From positions 1-5,174 of the forward strand of contig CAJQOR010000111.1 of the NCBI GenBank assembly GCA_905479965.1: 5,174 bases of DNA. The letters are read 5' to 3'. This document shows, piece by piece, positions 1 to 5,174 of this stretch (positions within the stretch are counted from its first letter, which is position 1; each line of letters starts with the position of its first letter). The position numbers and the translations under genes were made by a program. The notes beneath the pieces are model-generated. The model had not been told where the DNA came from. It saw only the letters and a list, made by a program, of their open reading frames with translations, and searched no databases. This stretch comes from an uncultured Rhizobiaceae group bacterium (lineage in GTDB: Bacteria; Pseudomonadota; Alphaproteobacteria; Rhizobiales; Rhizobiaceae).

Positions 1-842
1 CTCGCTGCTTTTTTCACCGCTGTTAGATTACCAGTCGAATGCCACATCATCGCAGTTTGGCCCTCAAGGAACGCTTGGCGCAATGTTCCCCATTCCACGG
101 TACCTGTAGGCATAATACCATGTTCAGTCGATAGAGATTTCCAAAATTCTAAAGTTTCAACAACGGTTGGGTCATCAAAATAGGTTGTTAAACCGTCATC
201 TGACATCACTTCTTTACCGTTTTGAATTGCCAGTGCTTGAAACATCCAATAGGGATATCCAGTCGACGGGATCATGAGGCCATAGGTATCACCCTTGGTC
301 AGGGCTTTACCCATTTTGATCATTTCGTCCCAAGTCGTGGGCGGCGCTTCAGGGTCAAGCCCAGCCGCACGGAACAAGTCTTTATTGTAGTAAGCTACAA
401 TTGTGGAACGCTGGAATGGAATACCCCAGGTCTTGCCTTCAATTTGACCATTGGCCATTAAAGCGGGGTAAAAACCGCTCAACCATTGTTTGTCCGCATC
501 TGTTGTTGCAACATCTTCAAACGGGATAATAAGCTCCTGTTCGATCAAGTCATATGCATCAATTGAGAACATAACCGCAAGCTGTGCTGGCTCGCCTGAA
601 GCAAGTGCAGACAACGCTCTTACCCGTGTGTCGTCATAATTACCTGAATAAATCGCATTGACTTTAATGTCCGGATTTGCCGCCTCGAAGCTGGCAACAA
701 TACCATCGACAACTTCGGTCAGCGCGCCTCCAACGGCAATGGGGTAATACATTGTCAATTCGGTATCAGCTTTTGCAGGAACGGCAAGACCAATTGCCAT
801 AGCCGCGGCCAACCCTAAACTTGTTTTCGTAAATAATTTCAT
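1..842 (-). CDS. ABC transporter periplasmic solute-binding protein, UgpB-like (C-terminus beyond left edge)
   Basis: This is the first 280 codons of an extracellular solute-binding protein of family 1, which captures substrate in the periplasm and delivers it to an ABC importer. The start ATG (840-842) has a GGGAG ribosome site six bases upstream. Residues 1-25 form a classic Sec signal peptide: a Lys near the N-terminus, a hydrophobic core LGLAAAMAIGLAV, and an AKA cleavage site before DTELTMYY. The mature part resembles E. coli UgpB in several stretches: GNY near 68, YYNKDLFRAAGLDPEAPPTTW at 151-171, and an aromatic patch YPYW at 196-199. It also has the family-typical FLEGQTAMM at 258-266. 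About 150 residues are probably missing, since the family usually has about 430. It follows the ATPase gene by 48 bp and is likely co-transcribed with it. Glycerol-3-phosphate or another sugar or polyol (phosphate) is a plausible ligand, but the sequence alone does not fix it. Confidence 0.93.
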   Translation of the reverse strand, partial: MKLFTKTSLGLAAAMAIGLAVPAKADTELTMYYPIAVGGALTEVVDGIVASFEAANPDIKVNAIYSGNYDDTRVRALSALASGEPAQLAVMFSIDAYDLIEQELIIPFEDVATTDADKQWLSGFYPALMANGQIEGKTWGIPFQRSTIVAYYNKDLFRAAGLDPEAPPTTWDEMIKMGKALTKGDTYGLMIPSTGYPYWMFQALAIQNGKEVMSDDGLTTYFDDPTVVETLEFWKSLSTEHGIMPTGTVEWGTLRQAFLEGQTAMMWHSTGNLTAVKKAA

Positions 843-890
843 GATTCTCTCCCTTGTTTCATGATTTTGTTATTTCTGATATAATGAAAA

Positions 891-1913
891 TTAACGCTTA
901 ACCAGACGGTGGCCTGCATCATCAAAAATATGCAGATTTTCGTCGATAAAATTGATGTCGATCTCCTCACCTTCCGGCATAATCGACAAACCCGGCTTCA
1001 ACACACACAATCCAGCCGATCCTGTTTGATTCAGCCCAATCAGGGTCTCGGACCCCAAAAATTCGCATTCGTTAACGCTGCAACGAAGCCTGCCTTCACC
1101 TTTAGGCACAATTTCAATATTTTCCGCTCTGATGCCGATGGTTTTTCCCTCACCAAAACCATCCAGCCGCGAAGAGTCAATCAATGCCATTGGCGGCGCT
1201 CCGACAAATTCAGCAACAAAAGTATTACTTGGTTTGTTATAAAGCTCTTCTGGCGCTCCGACCTGTTGGATATGCCCGTCCTTCATCAGCACCACCGTGT
1301 CAGCCATGCTCATAGCTTCAGTCTGATCGTGGGTAACATATACCACCGTGATGCCTAGATCACGCTGTAGCTTTTTGATGTCTTTGCGCACTGAATTGCG
1401 TAACTTTGCATCGAGATTTGACAAAGGCTCGTCCATGAGACACAGGCGTTGGCCAGCAACAATTGCCCGAGCAAGAGCTACCCGCTGGCGCTGACCACCT
1501 GACAACTCACCAGGTTTGCGATCTTCATATCCGAGCAATCCAGTTATCTCCAACGCCTTATGCAGCTTAATCTGGCGTTCTTTTTTTGGAACTCGACGTA
1601 CTTTCAAACCAAATATAACATTTTCGGCAACTGACAGATGCGGAAACAAAGCGTAGGATTGAAACACCATTGATAAATTTCTGTCAGACGCGGCGCTTGT
1701 TGTAACATCCTTACCATCGATCAGAATTTTCCCCTCATCGGCCAGCTCTAAACCTGCTAACAGACGTAATGTTGTGGATTTACCGCAGCCTGATGGGCCC
1801 AAAAGGGCGGTAAAGCTTCCTTCAGGAATATCCAATGAAATGTTCTCGACACCCAGCTGACCATTCCATCGCTTTGCAACACCTTTAAGCTCCACGAATG
1901 AGGACATTGTCAT
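891..1913 (-). CDS. ABC transporter ATP-binding protein, MalK/UgpC family
   Basis: This 340-residue cytoplasmic ATPase would power a carbohydrate-type importer (CUT1 class). All nucleotide-binding motifs are present: Walker A GPSGCGKST at 39-47, Q-loop Q85, signature LSGGQ at 137-141, Walker B LCLMDEP at 157-163 with catalytic E162, D-loop SNLD at 165-168, and switch histidine H195. The C-terminal third is the TOBE/OB-fold regulatory domain typical of MalK and UgpC, with IGIRAENIEIV at 259-269. The start chosen is the ATG at 1911-1913, which overlaps the regulator stop codon as ATGA. It has AAGGAG seven bases upstream, so the second in-frame ATG two codons later is less likely. The overlap suggests translational coupling to the regulator. 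UgpC-type ATPases can serve several transporters, so the name alone does not give the substrate. Permease partners are expected left of the window. Confidence 0.96.
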   Translation of the reverse strand: MTMSSFVELKGVAKRWNGQLGVENISLDIPEGSFTALLGPSGCGKSTTLRLLAGLELADEGKILIDGKDVTTSAASDRNLSMVFQSYALFPHLSVAENVIFGLKVRRVPKKERQIKLHKALEITGLLGYEDRKPGELSGGQRQRVALARAIVAGQRLCLMDEPLSNLDAKLRNSVRKDIKKLQRDLGITVVYVTHDQTEAMSMADTVVLMKDGHIQQVGAPEELYNKPSNTFVAEFVGAPPMALIDSSRLDGFGEGKTIGIRAENIEIVPKGEGRLRCSVNECEFLGSETLIGLNQTGSAGLCVLKPGLSIMPEGEEIDINFIDENLHIFDDAGHRLVKR

Positions 1914-2689
1914 GTTGATTCTCCTTCTGCCACAAGCAGTCTACTTTTATTCTCATCCAGCAATTGCGTGAAACGCTTGTCGGGTCGCCGGTCAATGATG
2001 ATTGTATCAATATCGGCAATATTGCCACCCAGTGTAGGCGCTTGACGCCCGAACTTTGACGCATCCACTACCAACATCGAATTCTGCGAGTTTTCGCGAA
2101 TTTTTTGTCTTACACGTACCTCAGACATGTGAAACTCCAGAAGAGTCCCATCATCTGCAATGCCCGCAACACCAAAAATGGAGTAATCTGCCCGAAACCG
2201 CCCAAAATAATCGATAACATCGTCGCCCAAAATATCGCGATCCGGCAGGCGGACCTCTCCACCGGGTACCAGGATCCGATTTGAAACCTCCTCACTCAGC
2301 GCCATCGCGGCGCTTAGATTGTTGGTGATTATAGTTAGTCGTTTCCGGCGGCGAAGAGCCTGAGCCACGCTAAGCGGCGTCGAACCAATTGAAATAAATA
2401 CTGTGGACCCGTCAGGAATTAGATGCACTGCTGCTTCACCGATCGCACGCTTTCCCAAAAGATTAGTGCCTGCACGCTGATCAAATGGGGTATTAAGAAA
2501 CTCTTCACTCAATTCAATCCGACCATGGACCCGGTGCAAGACATCCCCCTCACATAGCGCATCTGCGTCGCGGCGAATGGTTTGCATTGACACATTAAAT
2601 CGATCAGCAAGCGCGCCAACTGTGACCACTCCCTGCTCCATGACAAGCGTTGTTATTGCTTCTCTTCTTTTGCGCTTTTTTGATGACAT
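1910..2689 (-). CDS. DeoR/GlpR-family transcriptional regulator
   Basis: This is a 259-residue DeoR-family regulator, usually a repressor released by a phosphorylated sugar or polyol. Residues 10-56 are the winged helix-turn-helix, with REAITTLVMEQG, then VTVGALADRFNVSMQTIRRD (recognition helix about 33-43) and LHRVHG at 51-56. Residues from about 75 form the DeoRC ligand-binding domain: GKRAIGEAAVHLIPDGSTVF, SIGST at 100-104, TNNLSAAMAL, PGGEVR at 142-147, and MLVVDASKFGR at 205-215. An in-frame ATG at 2780-2782 would add 31 residues, but it has no usable ribosome site and the extra residues do not look like the family. The ATG at 2687-2689 has GGGAGG just upstream and gives the normal family length, so it was chosen. 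The gene leads the transporter operon and is divergent from the HAD gene, so it probably controls both and itself. The substrate is unknown; GlpR-like is a general resemblance only. Confidence 0.93.
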   Translation of the reverse strand: MSSKKRKRREAITTLVMEQGVVTVGALADRFNVSMQTIRRDADALCEGDVLHRVHGRIELSEEFLNTPFDQRAGTNLLGKRAIGEAAVHLIPDGSTVFISIGSTPLSVAQALRRRKRLTIITNNLSAAMALSEEVSNRILVPGGEVRLPDRDILGDDVIDYFGRFRADYSIFGVAGIADDGTLLEFHMSEVRVRQKIRENSQNSMLVVDASKFGRQAPTLGGNIADIDTIIIDRRPDKRFTQLLDENKSRLLVAEGEST

Positions 2690-2719
2690 CACGCCTCCCA
2701 GCATATGTAACTTTTTGCG

Positions 2720-2747
2720 ACTATAGATCATCAAAACATCAAAACAA
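2720..2747 (-). promoter_or_regulatory. Candidate sigma70-type promoter for the regulator-transporter operon
   Basis: On the minus strand, TATAGT (2720-2725) matches five of six bases of the -10 consensus. TTGTTT (2742-2747) is a weak -35 match, with a 16-bp spacer. Transcription would start near 2713, leaving a leader of about 24 bases that includes the GGGAGG ribosome site. The spacer is filled by the CATCAAAA tandem repeat. This is inferred from pattern only. Confidence 0.4.
2729..2744. promoter_or_regulatory. Candidate DeoR-family operator: tandem CATCAAAA x2
   Basis: Two perfect, contiguous copies of CATCAAAA occupy 2729-2736 and 2737-2744, read as TTTTGATG on the operon strand. A degenerate continuation, CAACAT, follows. 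They lie in the divergent intergenic region, between the proposed -35 and -10 of the regulator operon, where a bound repressor would block RNA polymerase. DeoR-family repressors often bind short repeated T/A-rich elements next to their own genes. Assignment to this regulator rests on position and repetition. Confidence 0.4.
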
Positions 2748-2790
2748 CATTTTTCTGTTGCTTTTTCCTTACTTTTTGTCATCCTAGCGA

Positions 2791-2796
2791 TATAAC
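2791..2796 (+). promoter_or_regulatory. Possible -10 box for the HAD hydrolase gene
   Basis: TATAAC matches five of six bases of the -10 consensus and lies 34 bases before the HAD start codon. No convincing -35 occurs at 16-18 bp spacing: the nearest candidate, TTGTCA at 2776-2781, is only nine bases away. The box may be activator-dependent or a chance AT-rich match. Confidence 0.2.
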
Positions 2797-2830
2797 ATCT
2801 CCAATACGAACCTTAGCAAAGCAGGATTTC

Positions 2831-3715
2831 ATGCTTACATCGCAAATAATCTTCGACCGATATCAACAAATTCGCCCCAGATTTCCGAAAGTAAATCTCA
2901 AAAACGTCACGATTGATATCGACTCATTGCTCGAGATTTCAGACAAAATTGATGCCTTCGTTTTCGACGCCTTTGGCGTACTAAATGTGGGAGACACATT
3001 AATACCTGGAGCGAATACCAGAGTTGATCAATTACGACAGCGCGGATGCGCTATTCGAATTCTAACCAACGCGGCAAGTTACGATCGCAATGGCGCGATC
3101 GCTAAATTCAAAAATCTGGGCATTCACATTAAGGACGATGAAATTATAACCAGTCGAGAGGCAACACTCTCACATGTAAGCATGAGCCGTTGGGGTGTTA
3201 TCGCCGCCGACAATGATCAGCTTATGGACCTGCCTGAGACAATAACAAGGCTGGGAGACAATCCGGATGATTACGATAAAGTTGATAAGTTTTTATTCCT
3301 GTCCACCTCTGATTGGACACAATCTCAACAAGATCTTTTGATGGCAGCTATGCAACGCCGTCCAAGGGACCTATTGGTCGGCAATGCCGATCTAGCAGCA
3401 CCTAGAGATGATGGATTTTCGATGGAACCAGGTCATTTTGGTCATCAAATTGCTGATCATTTTCCTGACCATGTCAGATTTTTTGGCAAGCCATTTCCTG
3501 AAGTTTATGATCTAATAGAAAAATCCCTTCCAGACGTGCGAAAGAACCGGATCGCCATGTGTGGAGATACATTGCATACTGATATACTGGGCGCAGCAGC
3601 GCGAGGTTGGCGCACTGTGTTGGTAACACAAGACGGCCTGTTCACGGGATACGACACGCAAGCATTCTCAGCGCAATCTGATATCTTCGCTAATTGGCGA
3701 CTTGCCCGCATCTAA
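2831..3715 (+). CDS. HAD-superfamily hydrolase, subclass IIA (NagD-like)
   Basis: This is a 294-residue cytoplasmic hydrolase of the haloacid dehalogenase superfamily, whose members mostly remove phosphate from small phosphorylated metabolites. Motif I is FVFDAFGVL at 43-51 with nucleophile D46. Motif II is ILTNAAS at 77-83 with T79. The type-C2 cap lies between them and motif III, which has catalytic K220 in FFGKPFPEVYD. Motif IV is MCGDTLHTDILGA at 243-255 with D246 and D251. NADLAAPRDDG at 185-195 matches the NPDxxxP region of the NagD group. About 40 residues precede motif I, more than in typical NagD. The position two after the nucleophile is Phe48 rather than the usual Asp acid/base. 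Some alphaproteobacterial IIA members have DVWG here, so this may mark a subfamily rather than a defect. The ATG has AGGA four bases upstream and is the only good start before motif I. The gene is divergent from the regulator operon. The substrate is unknown. Confidence 0.88.
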   Translation: MLTSQIIFDRYQQIRPRFPKVNLKNVTIDIDSLLEISDKIDAFVFDAFGVLNVGDTLIPGANTRVDQLRQRGCAIRILTNAASYDRNGAIAKFKNLGIHIKDDEIITSREATLSHVSMSRWGVIAADNDQLMDLPETITRLGDNPDDYDKVDKFLFLSTSDWTQSQQDLLMAAMQRRPRDLLVGNADLAAPRDDGFSMEPGHFGHQIADHFPDHVRFFGKPFPEVYDLIEKSLPDVRKNRIAMCGDTLHTDILGAAARGWRTVLVTQDGLFTGYDTQAFSAQSDIFANWRLARI

Positions 3716-3784
3716 GCCTTGATTAAGCACTTGATTTTAACACAATTTTGCTTATGAAATCTTTCCAGCCTGTCCATAAAGAGG

Positions 3785-3829
3785 TGATCCTATATTTTGG
3801 ACCATTTAAGCAGCGGTTTAAGGTGGATT
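3785..3829. repeat. Left terminal inverted repeat of the IS (orfB end)
   Basis: Three blocks match the reverse complement of the right end: TGATCCTAT (3785-3793, one mismatch), GGACCAT (3799-3805) and TTAAGGTGGATT (3818-3829, perfect over 12 bp). The spacing between blocks two and three is longer here than at the right end, so the repeat is gapped. TGATCC and GGACCA within this end can also pair with each other around an 8-base loop, with one mismatch. Confidence 0.8.
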
Positions 3830-3839
3830 TTGGTTTCAT

Positions 3840-4673
3840 TTATGCTGCAAATTTTTCTTGTATTGGTTTTGTTTCATAAGCTTCGTTCGGGGTCAATATG
3901 CCATGGGTCGAATGGGGCCTTTGTGCATTATAATAATTCATCCACTTGCCTATTTGCCGTTTCGCTTGCGAGCCAGTTTCGAAAGCCTGAAGATACACGC
4001 ATTCATATTTAACAGACCTCCAAAGCCGCTCAATCATTCGGTTGTCGATCCAGCGTCCACGTCCGTCCATCGAGATTTTTACATCCGCGTCTTTCAAAGC
4101 ATTTATCCATTCAGAACCGGTAAATTGAGAACCTTGATCCGTATTCATGATCTGCGGTTTCCCATATCGGGCAAGCGCTTCGTTCAATGCCTCAACACAG
4201 AAGCTCGCATCCATTGAATTGGATAATCGCCAACTTAAAACCTTGCGACTGTGCCAATCCATAATCGCCACTAGATAGAGAAAACCCCGATGCATCGGAA
4301 TATAGCTGATATCAGCGCACCAGACCTGATTGGGTCGATTAATTGCTATATCCTTCAAAAGATATGGATAGATTTTGTGTTCGGGGTGTTTCTTGCTGGT
4401 ATTGGGTGCCTGATAAATCGGAACAAGCCGCATCAAGCGCATTAAACGACGAACCCGCTGCCTGCCACATTGATGGCCCTGTCGTTGCAGCTAGCGCGCC
4501 ATCTGGCGGGATCCATACCAAGGGGTTTGCAAAAACTGCTTGTCTATGATCCTCATGAACTTCAGATTGTCCACACTTTCGCCCTTGGGTGTATAGTATA
4601 GATGAGAGCGGGTCAGGCTCAAAAGCTTACACTGACTACGAACACTTAATTGATCATGGTACTTGCTCACCAT
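3840..4673 (-). pseudogene. IS3-family transposase orfB (DDE integrase domain), interrupted by an amber codon
   Basis: This is the catalytic half of an IS3-family transposase: 278 codons including the final stop, a normal length. Codons 1-60 (MVSKYHDQLS to SRQMAR) are the N-terminal HTH_21-type part. Codon 61 is TAG (4491-4493), and the same frame then continues as LQRQGHQCGRQRVRRLMRLM without any indel. Trp (TGG) is common at this spot in relatives, so a single G-to-A change explains the stop. The rve/DDE domain follows intact: D121 in WCADISYIP, D179 in NTDQGSQFTG, and E215 in RMIERLWRS, with exactly 35 residues between the second Asp and the Glu. The C-terminal NYYNAQRPHSTHG motif is also present. 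The downstream fragment has an ATG at 4440-4442, but starting there would drop the N-terminal region. The gene is normally made as an OrfAB fusion by -1 frameshifting. Confidence 0.88.
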
Positions 4674-4975
4674 TTTTTGCCTCGCGGACCGAGCAGATGG
4701 TGCGAGGCATCGGCTAAAAAATCGCGTTCCACGACAAGCTGGCCAATCTTAGCGTGAAGCTTTTTGATCTCGACACTGATCGCTTCCTCGCTGACAACTT
4801 GGCCACGGGTAAACGCCGTCTCCATGTTCTCAATCGCAGCGCGTTTCCACTGGCTGATCTGGTTTGCATGCACGCCATGCTTCTTTGCTAACTCTGATAG
4901 CGTCAATTCTTCTCGGATCGCTTCAAGAGCAACTTTTGCCTTAAAAGCAGATGAATGGTTCTTTCTTTTCTTCAT
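4667..4975 (-). CDS. IS3-family transposase orfA (DNA-binding subunit)
   Basis: This 102-residue protein supplies sequence-specific end binding for the IS. Residues 24-47 (LTLSELAKKHGVHANQISQWKRAA) are an HTH_8/transposase_8 helix-turn-helix. A leucine zipper follows with hydrophobic residues exactly seven apart: I66, L73, L80 and L87. The ending LADASHHLLGPRGKKW is at the frameshift window. The gene overlaps orfB by seven bases (ATGGTGA), and orfB is in the -1 frame, as expected for the family. The start codon has no close ribosome site: AAGGA lies 12 bases upstream, so expression is probably weak. It is intact, and without a working orfB partner it could act as a repressor or inhibitor of related elements; this is inferred from other IS3 systems. 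Confidence 0.9.
   Translation of the reverse strand: MKKRKNHSSAFKAKVALEAIREELTLSELAKKHGVHANQISQWKRAAIENMETAFTRGQVVSEEAISVEIKKLHAKIGQLVVERDFLADASHHLLGPRGKKW
4672..4683 (-). other. Probable -1 programmed ribosomal frameshift site (A6)
   Basis: The minus strand reads GAGGCAAAAAATGG, with the run of six A at 4673-4678. In the orfA frame this is GGC AAA AAA TGG TGA. Slipping back one base on AAA AAA enters the orfB frame as ATG GTG AGC, giving an OrfAB fusion. GAGG six bases before the ATG could stimulate slippage or start orfB directly. A-rich slippery runs are standard in this family; efficiency cannot be read from sequence. Confidence 0.6.
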
Positions 4976-4999
4976 TGCGGATCAATTTCCTTGTCAATC

Positions 5000-5036
5000 A
5001 ATCCACCTTAACACATGGTCCGAATTCATAGGACCA
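5000..5036. repeat. Right terminal inverted repeat of the IS (orfA end)
   Basis: The blocks AATCCACCTTAA (5000-5011), ATGGTCC (5015-5021) and ATAGGACCA (5028-5036) are the reverse complements of the left-end blocks, with one mismatch in total. TGGTCC (5016-5021) and GGACCA (5031-5036) also form a perfect 6-bp inverted repeat around a 9-base loop, so the end is itself hairpin-capable. Confidence 0.8.
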
Positions 5037-5052
5037 CCTCTCTATTCGCAAT

Positions 5053-5089
5053 AGCGCCTGCACCTGAGTAAAAAGGTGCAGGCGCTTTT
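5053..5089 (+). terminator. Strong intrinsic terminator, 13-bp perfect stem
   Basis: AGCGCCTGCACCT (5053-5065) pairs perfectly with AGGTGCAGGCGCT (5074-5086) around the 8-base loop GAGTAAAA. TTTT follows on the plus strand (5086-5089). On the minus strand the stem is followed only by ATTGCG, so termination is best for plus-strand transcripts. The nearest plus-strand gene is the HAD hydrolase, 1.3 kb upstream across the IS. It may be that gene's original terminator, or it may serve the minus-strand gene at the right edge as a weaker bidirectional stop. Confidence 0.85.
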
Positions 5090-5103
5090 ACGAAACACAC
5101 TTT

Positions 5104-5174
5104 TCATATTTTAATAGCTTTAGCTACTCGTTTTTTAGATGCTTCGAACGCAGCTCGATCTTCAGGCGAGCGAA
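5104..5174 (-). CDS. Possible C-terminal end of an unidentified protein (cut by right edge)
   Basis: A minus-strand frame open to the right edge ends with TGA at 5104-5106. Its visible 22 residues are RSPEDRAAFEASKKRVAKAIKI. The composition (charged, Ala/Lys-rich helix) looks like a real protein end, and a hairpin follows 18 bases after the stop. The piece is too short to name a family, and the other minus-strand frames close within it. The call rests on residue style and on the nearby terminator. Confidence 0.4.
   Translation of the reverse strand, partial: RSPEDRAAFEASKKRVAKAIKI

Larger units (their letters stand above)
3785..5036 (-). mobile_element. IS3-family insertion sequence, about 1252 bp, transposase on minus strand
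   Basis: This is an IS3-family element with two overlapping reading frames (orfA then orfB) in the -1 arrangement, bounded by imperfect terminal inverted repeats with TG...CA ends. Its length is normal for the family. It sits between the HAD gene and a strong terminator, with orfA nearest the right end. The IS is oriented against the HAD gene, so HAD read-through would be antisense to the transposase. The transposase is broken by an amber codon in orfB, so this copy probably moves only if helped in trans. No 3- or 4-bp direct target duplication is visible: the left flank ends in GAGG and the right begins with CCTC, which are reverse complements. Because the inverted-repeat match continues outward, the exact ends are uncertain by up to nine bases on each side. 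Confidence 0.9.

Noticed and set aside
222..461. Plus-strand open frame of 79 codons.
   Set aside because: It lies wholly antisense to the solute-binding protein gene, with no ribosome site or recognisable domain.
909..1358. Plus-strand open frame of 149 codons.
   Set aside because: It is antisense to the TOBE and later ATPase-domain codons of the ABC ATPase, and its protein has no recognisable features.
2690..2782. A 31-residue N-terminal extension of the DeoR-family regulator from the ATG at 2780-2782.
   Set aside because: There is no spaced ribosome site (AGG abuts the ATG), the extension does not resemble the family N-terminus, and it would cover the promoter and repeat region. The ATG at 2687-2689 has GGGAGG and gives normal length.
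3724..3754. TAAGCA / TGCTTA inverted repeat after the HAD gene as a terminator.
   Set aside because: It has only six AT-rich pairs around a 19-base loop and no T run; too weak.
3858..4217. Plus-strand open frames within the IS, including one of 119 codons.
   Set aside because: They are mirror frames of the DDE domain of orfB, with no independent support.
4339..4521. Minus-strand open frame bridging the amber codon in another frame, suggesting an orfB frameshift.
   Set aside because: The orfB pieces before and after the stop are in the same frame and the family sequence is continuous across the TAG, so no frameshift is needed.
4992..4997. Perfect TTGACA on the minus strand as the -35 of the orfA promoter.
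   Set aside because: A -10 at normal spacing would fall inside the first codons of orfA (TGAAGA) and is not a good match, so it cannot drive orfA from its own start.
1..5174. CRISPR array, tRNA or rRNA genes, riboswitch.
   Set aside because: No regularly spaced repeats, no tRNA-like cloverleaf or rRNA segment and no known riboswitch pattern were seen on reading. The gaps between genes are all short (48 to 141 bases).

Overview
The window looks like chromosomal DNA from an alphaproteobacterium, most likely a marine Rhodobacterales-type organism. This is inferred from protein style, moderate GC content and gene content; no marker gene confirms it. It holds part of a carbohydrate or polyol-phosphate uptake locus and, next to it, a complete but mutated IS3-family insertion sequence.

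Region 1 (positions 1-2689, minus strand) reads as one operon in the order DeoR/GlpR-family regulator, MalK/UgpC-type ABC ATPase, UgpB-like periplasmic solute-binding protein. The regulator and ATPase genes overlap by 4 bp (ATGA), and the binding-protein gene follows 48 bp later. The binding-protein gene runs off the left edge. No permease gene is present, so the two expected membrane subunits should lie further left.

Region 2 (2690-2830) is a 141-bp divergent control region. It contains two perfect tandem copies of CATCAAAA, placed between a plausible -35 and -10 for the regulator operon. This is a natural candidate for the regulator's own operator.

Region 3 (2831-3715, plus strand) encodes a HAD-superfamily, subclass IIA (NagD-like) hydrolase. 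Its divergent position suggests it acts on the imported compound or a phosphorylated derivative. Its first catalytic motif is DAFG, so it lacks the usual second aspartate.

Region 4 (about 3785-5036) is an IS3-family element in the minus orientation. It has an intact orfA, a -1 frameshift window at A6, and an orfB with the complete DDE triad. One in-frame amber codon at orfB codon 61 breaks the transposase. The terminal inverted repeats are clear, but no direct target duplication is visible; the flanks are mirror-symmetric instead. A strong plus-strand terminator (5053-5089) lies just beyond the element. It may have been the terminator of the HAD gene before the IS separated them.

Region 5 (5104-5174) holds the last 22 codons of a possible minus-strand gene that enters from the right.

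Nothing here is clearly a new kind of system. The points most worth checking are the candidate operator, the non-canonical HAD motif and the amber-interrupted transposase.
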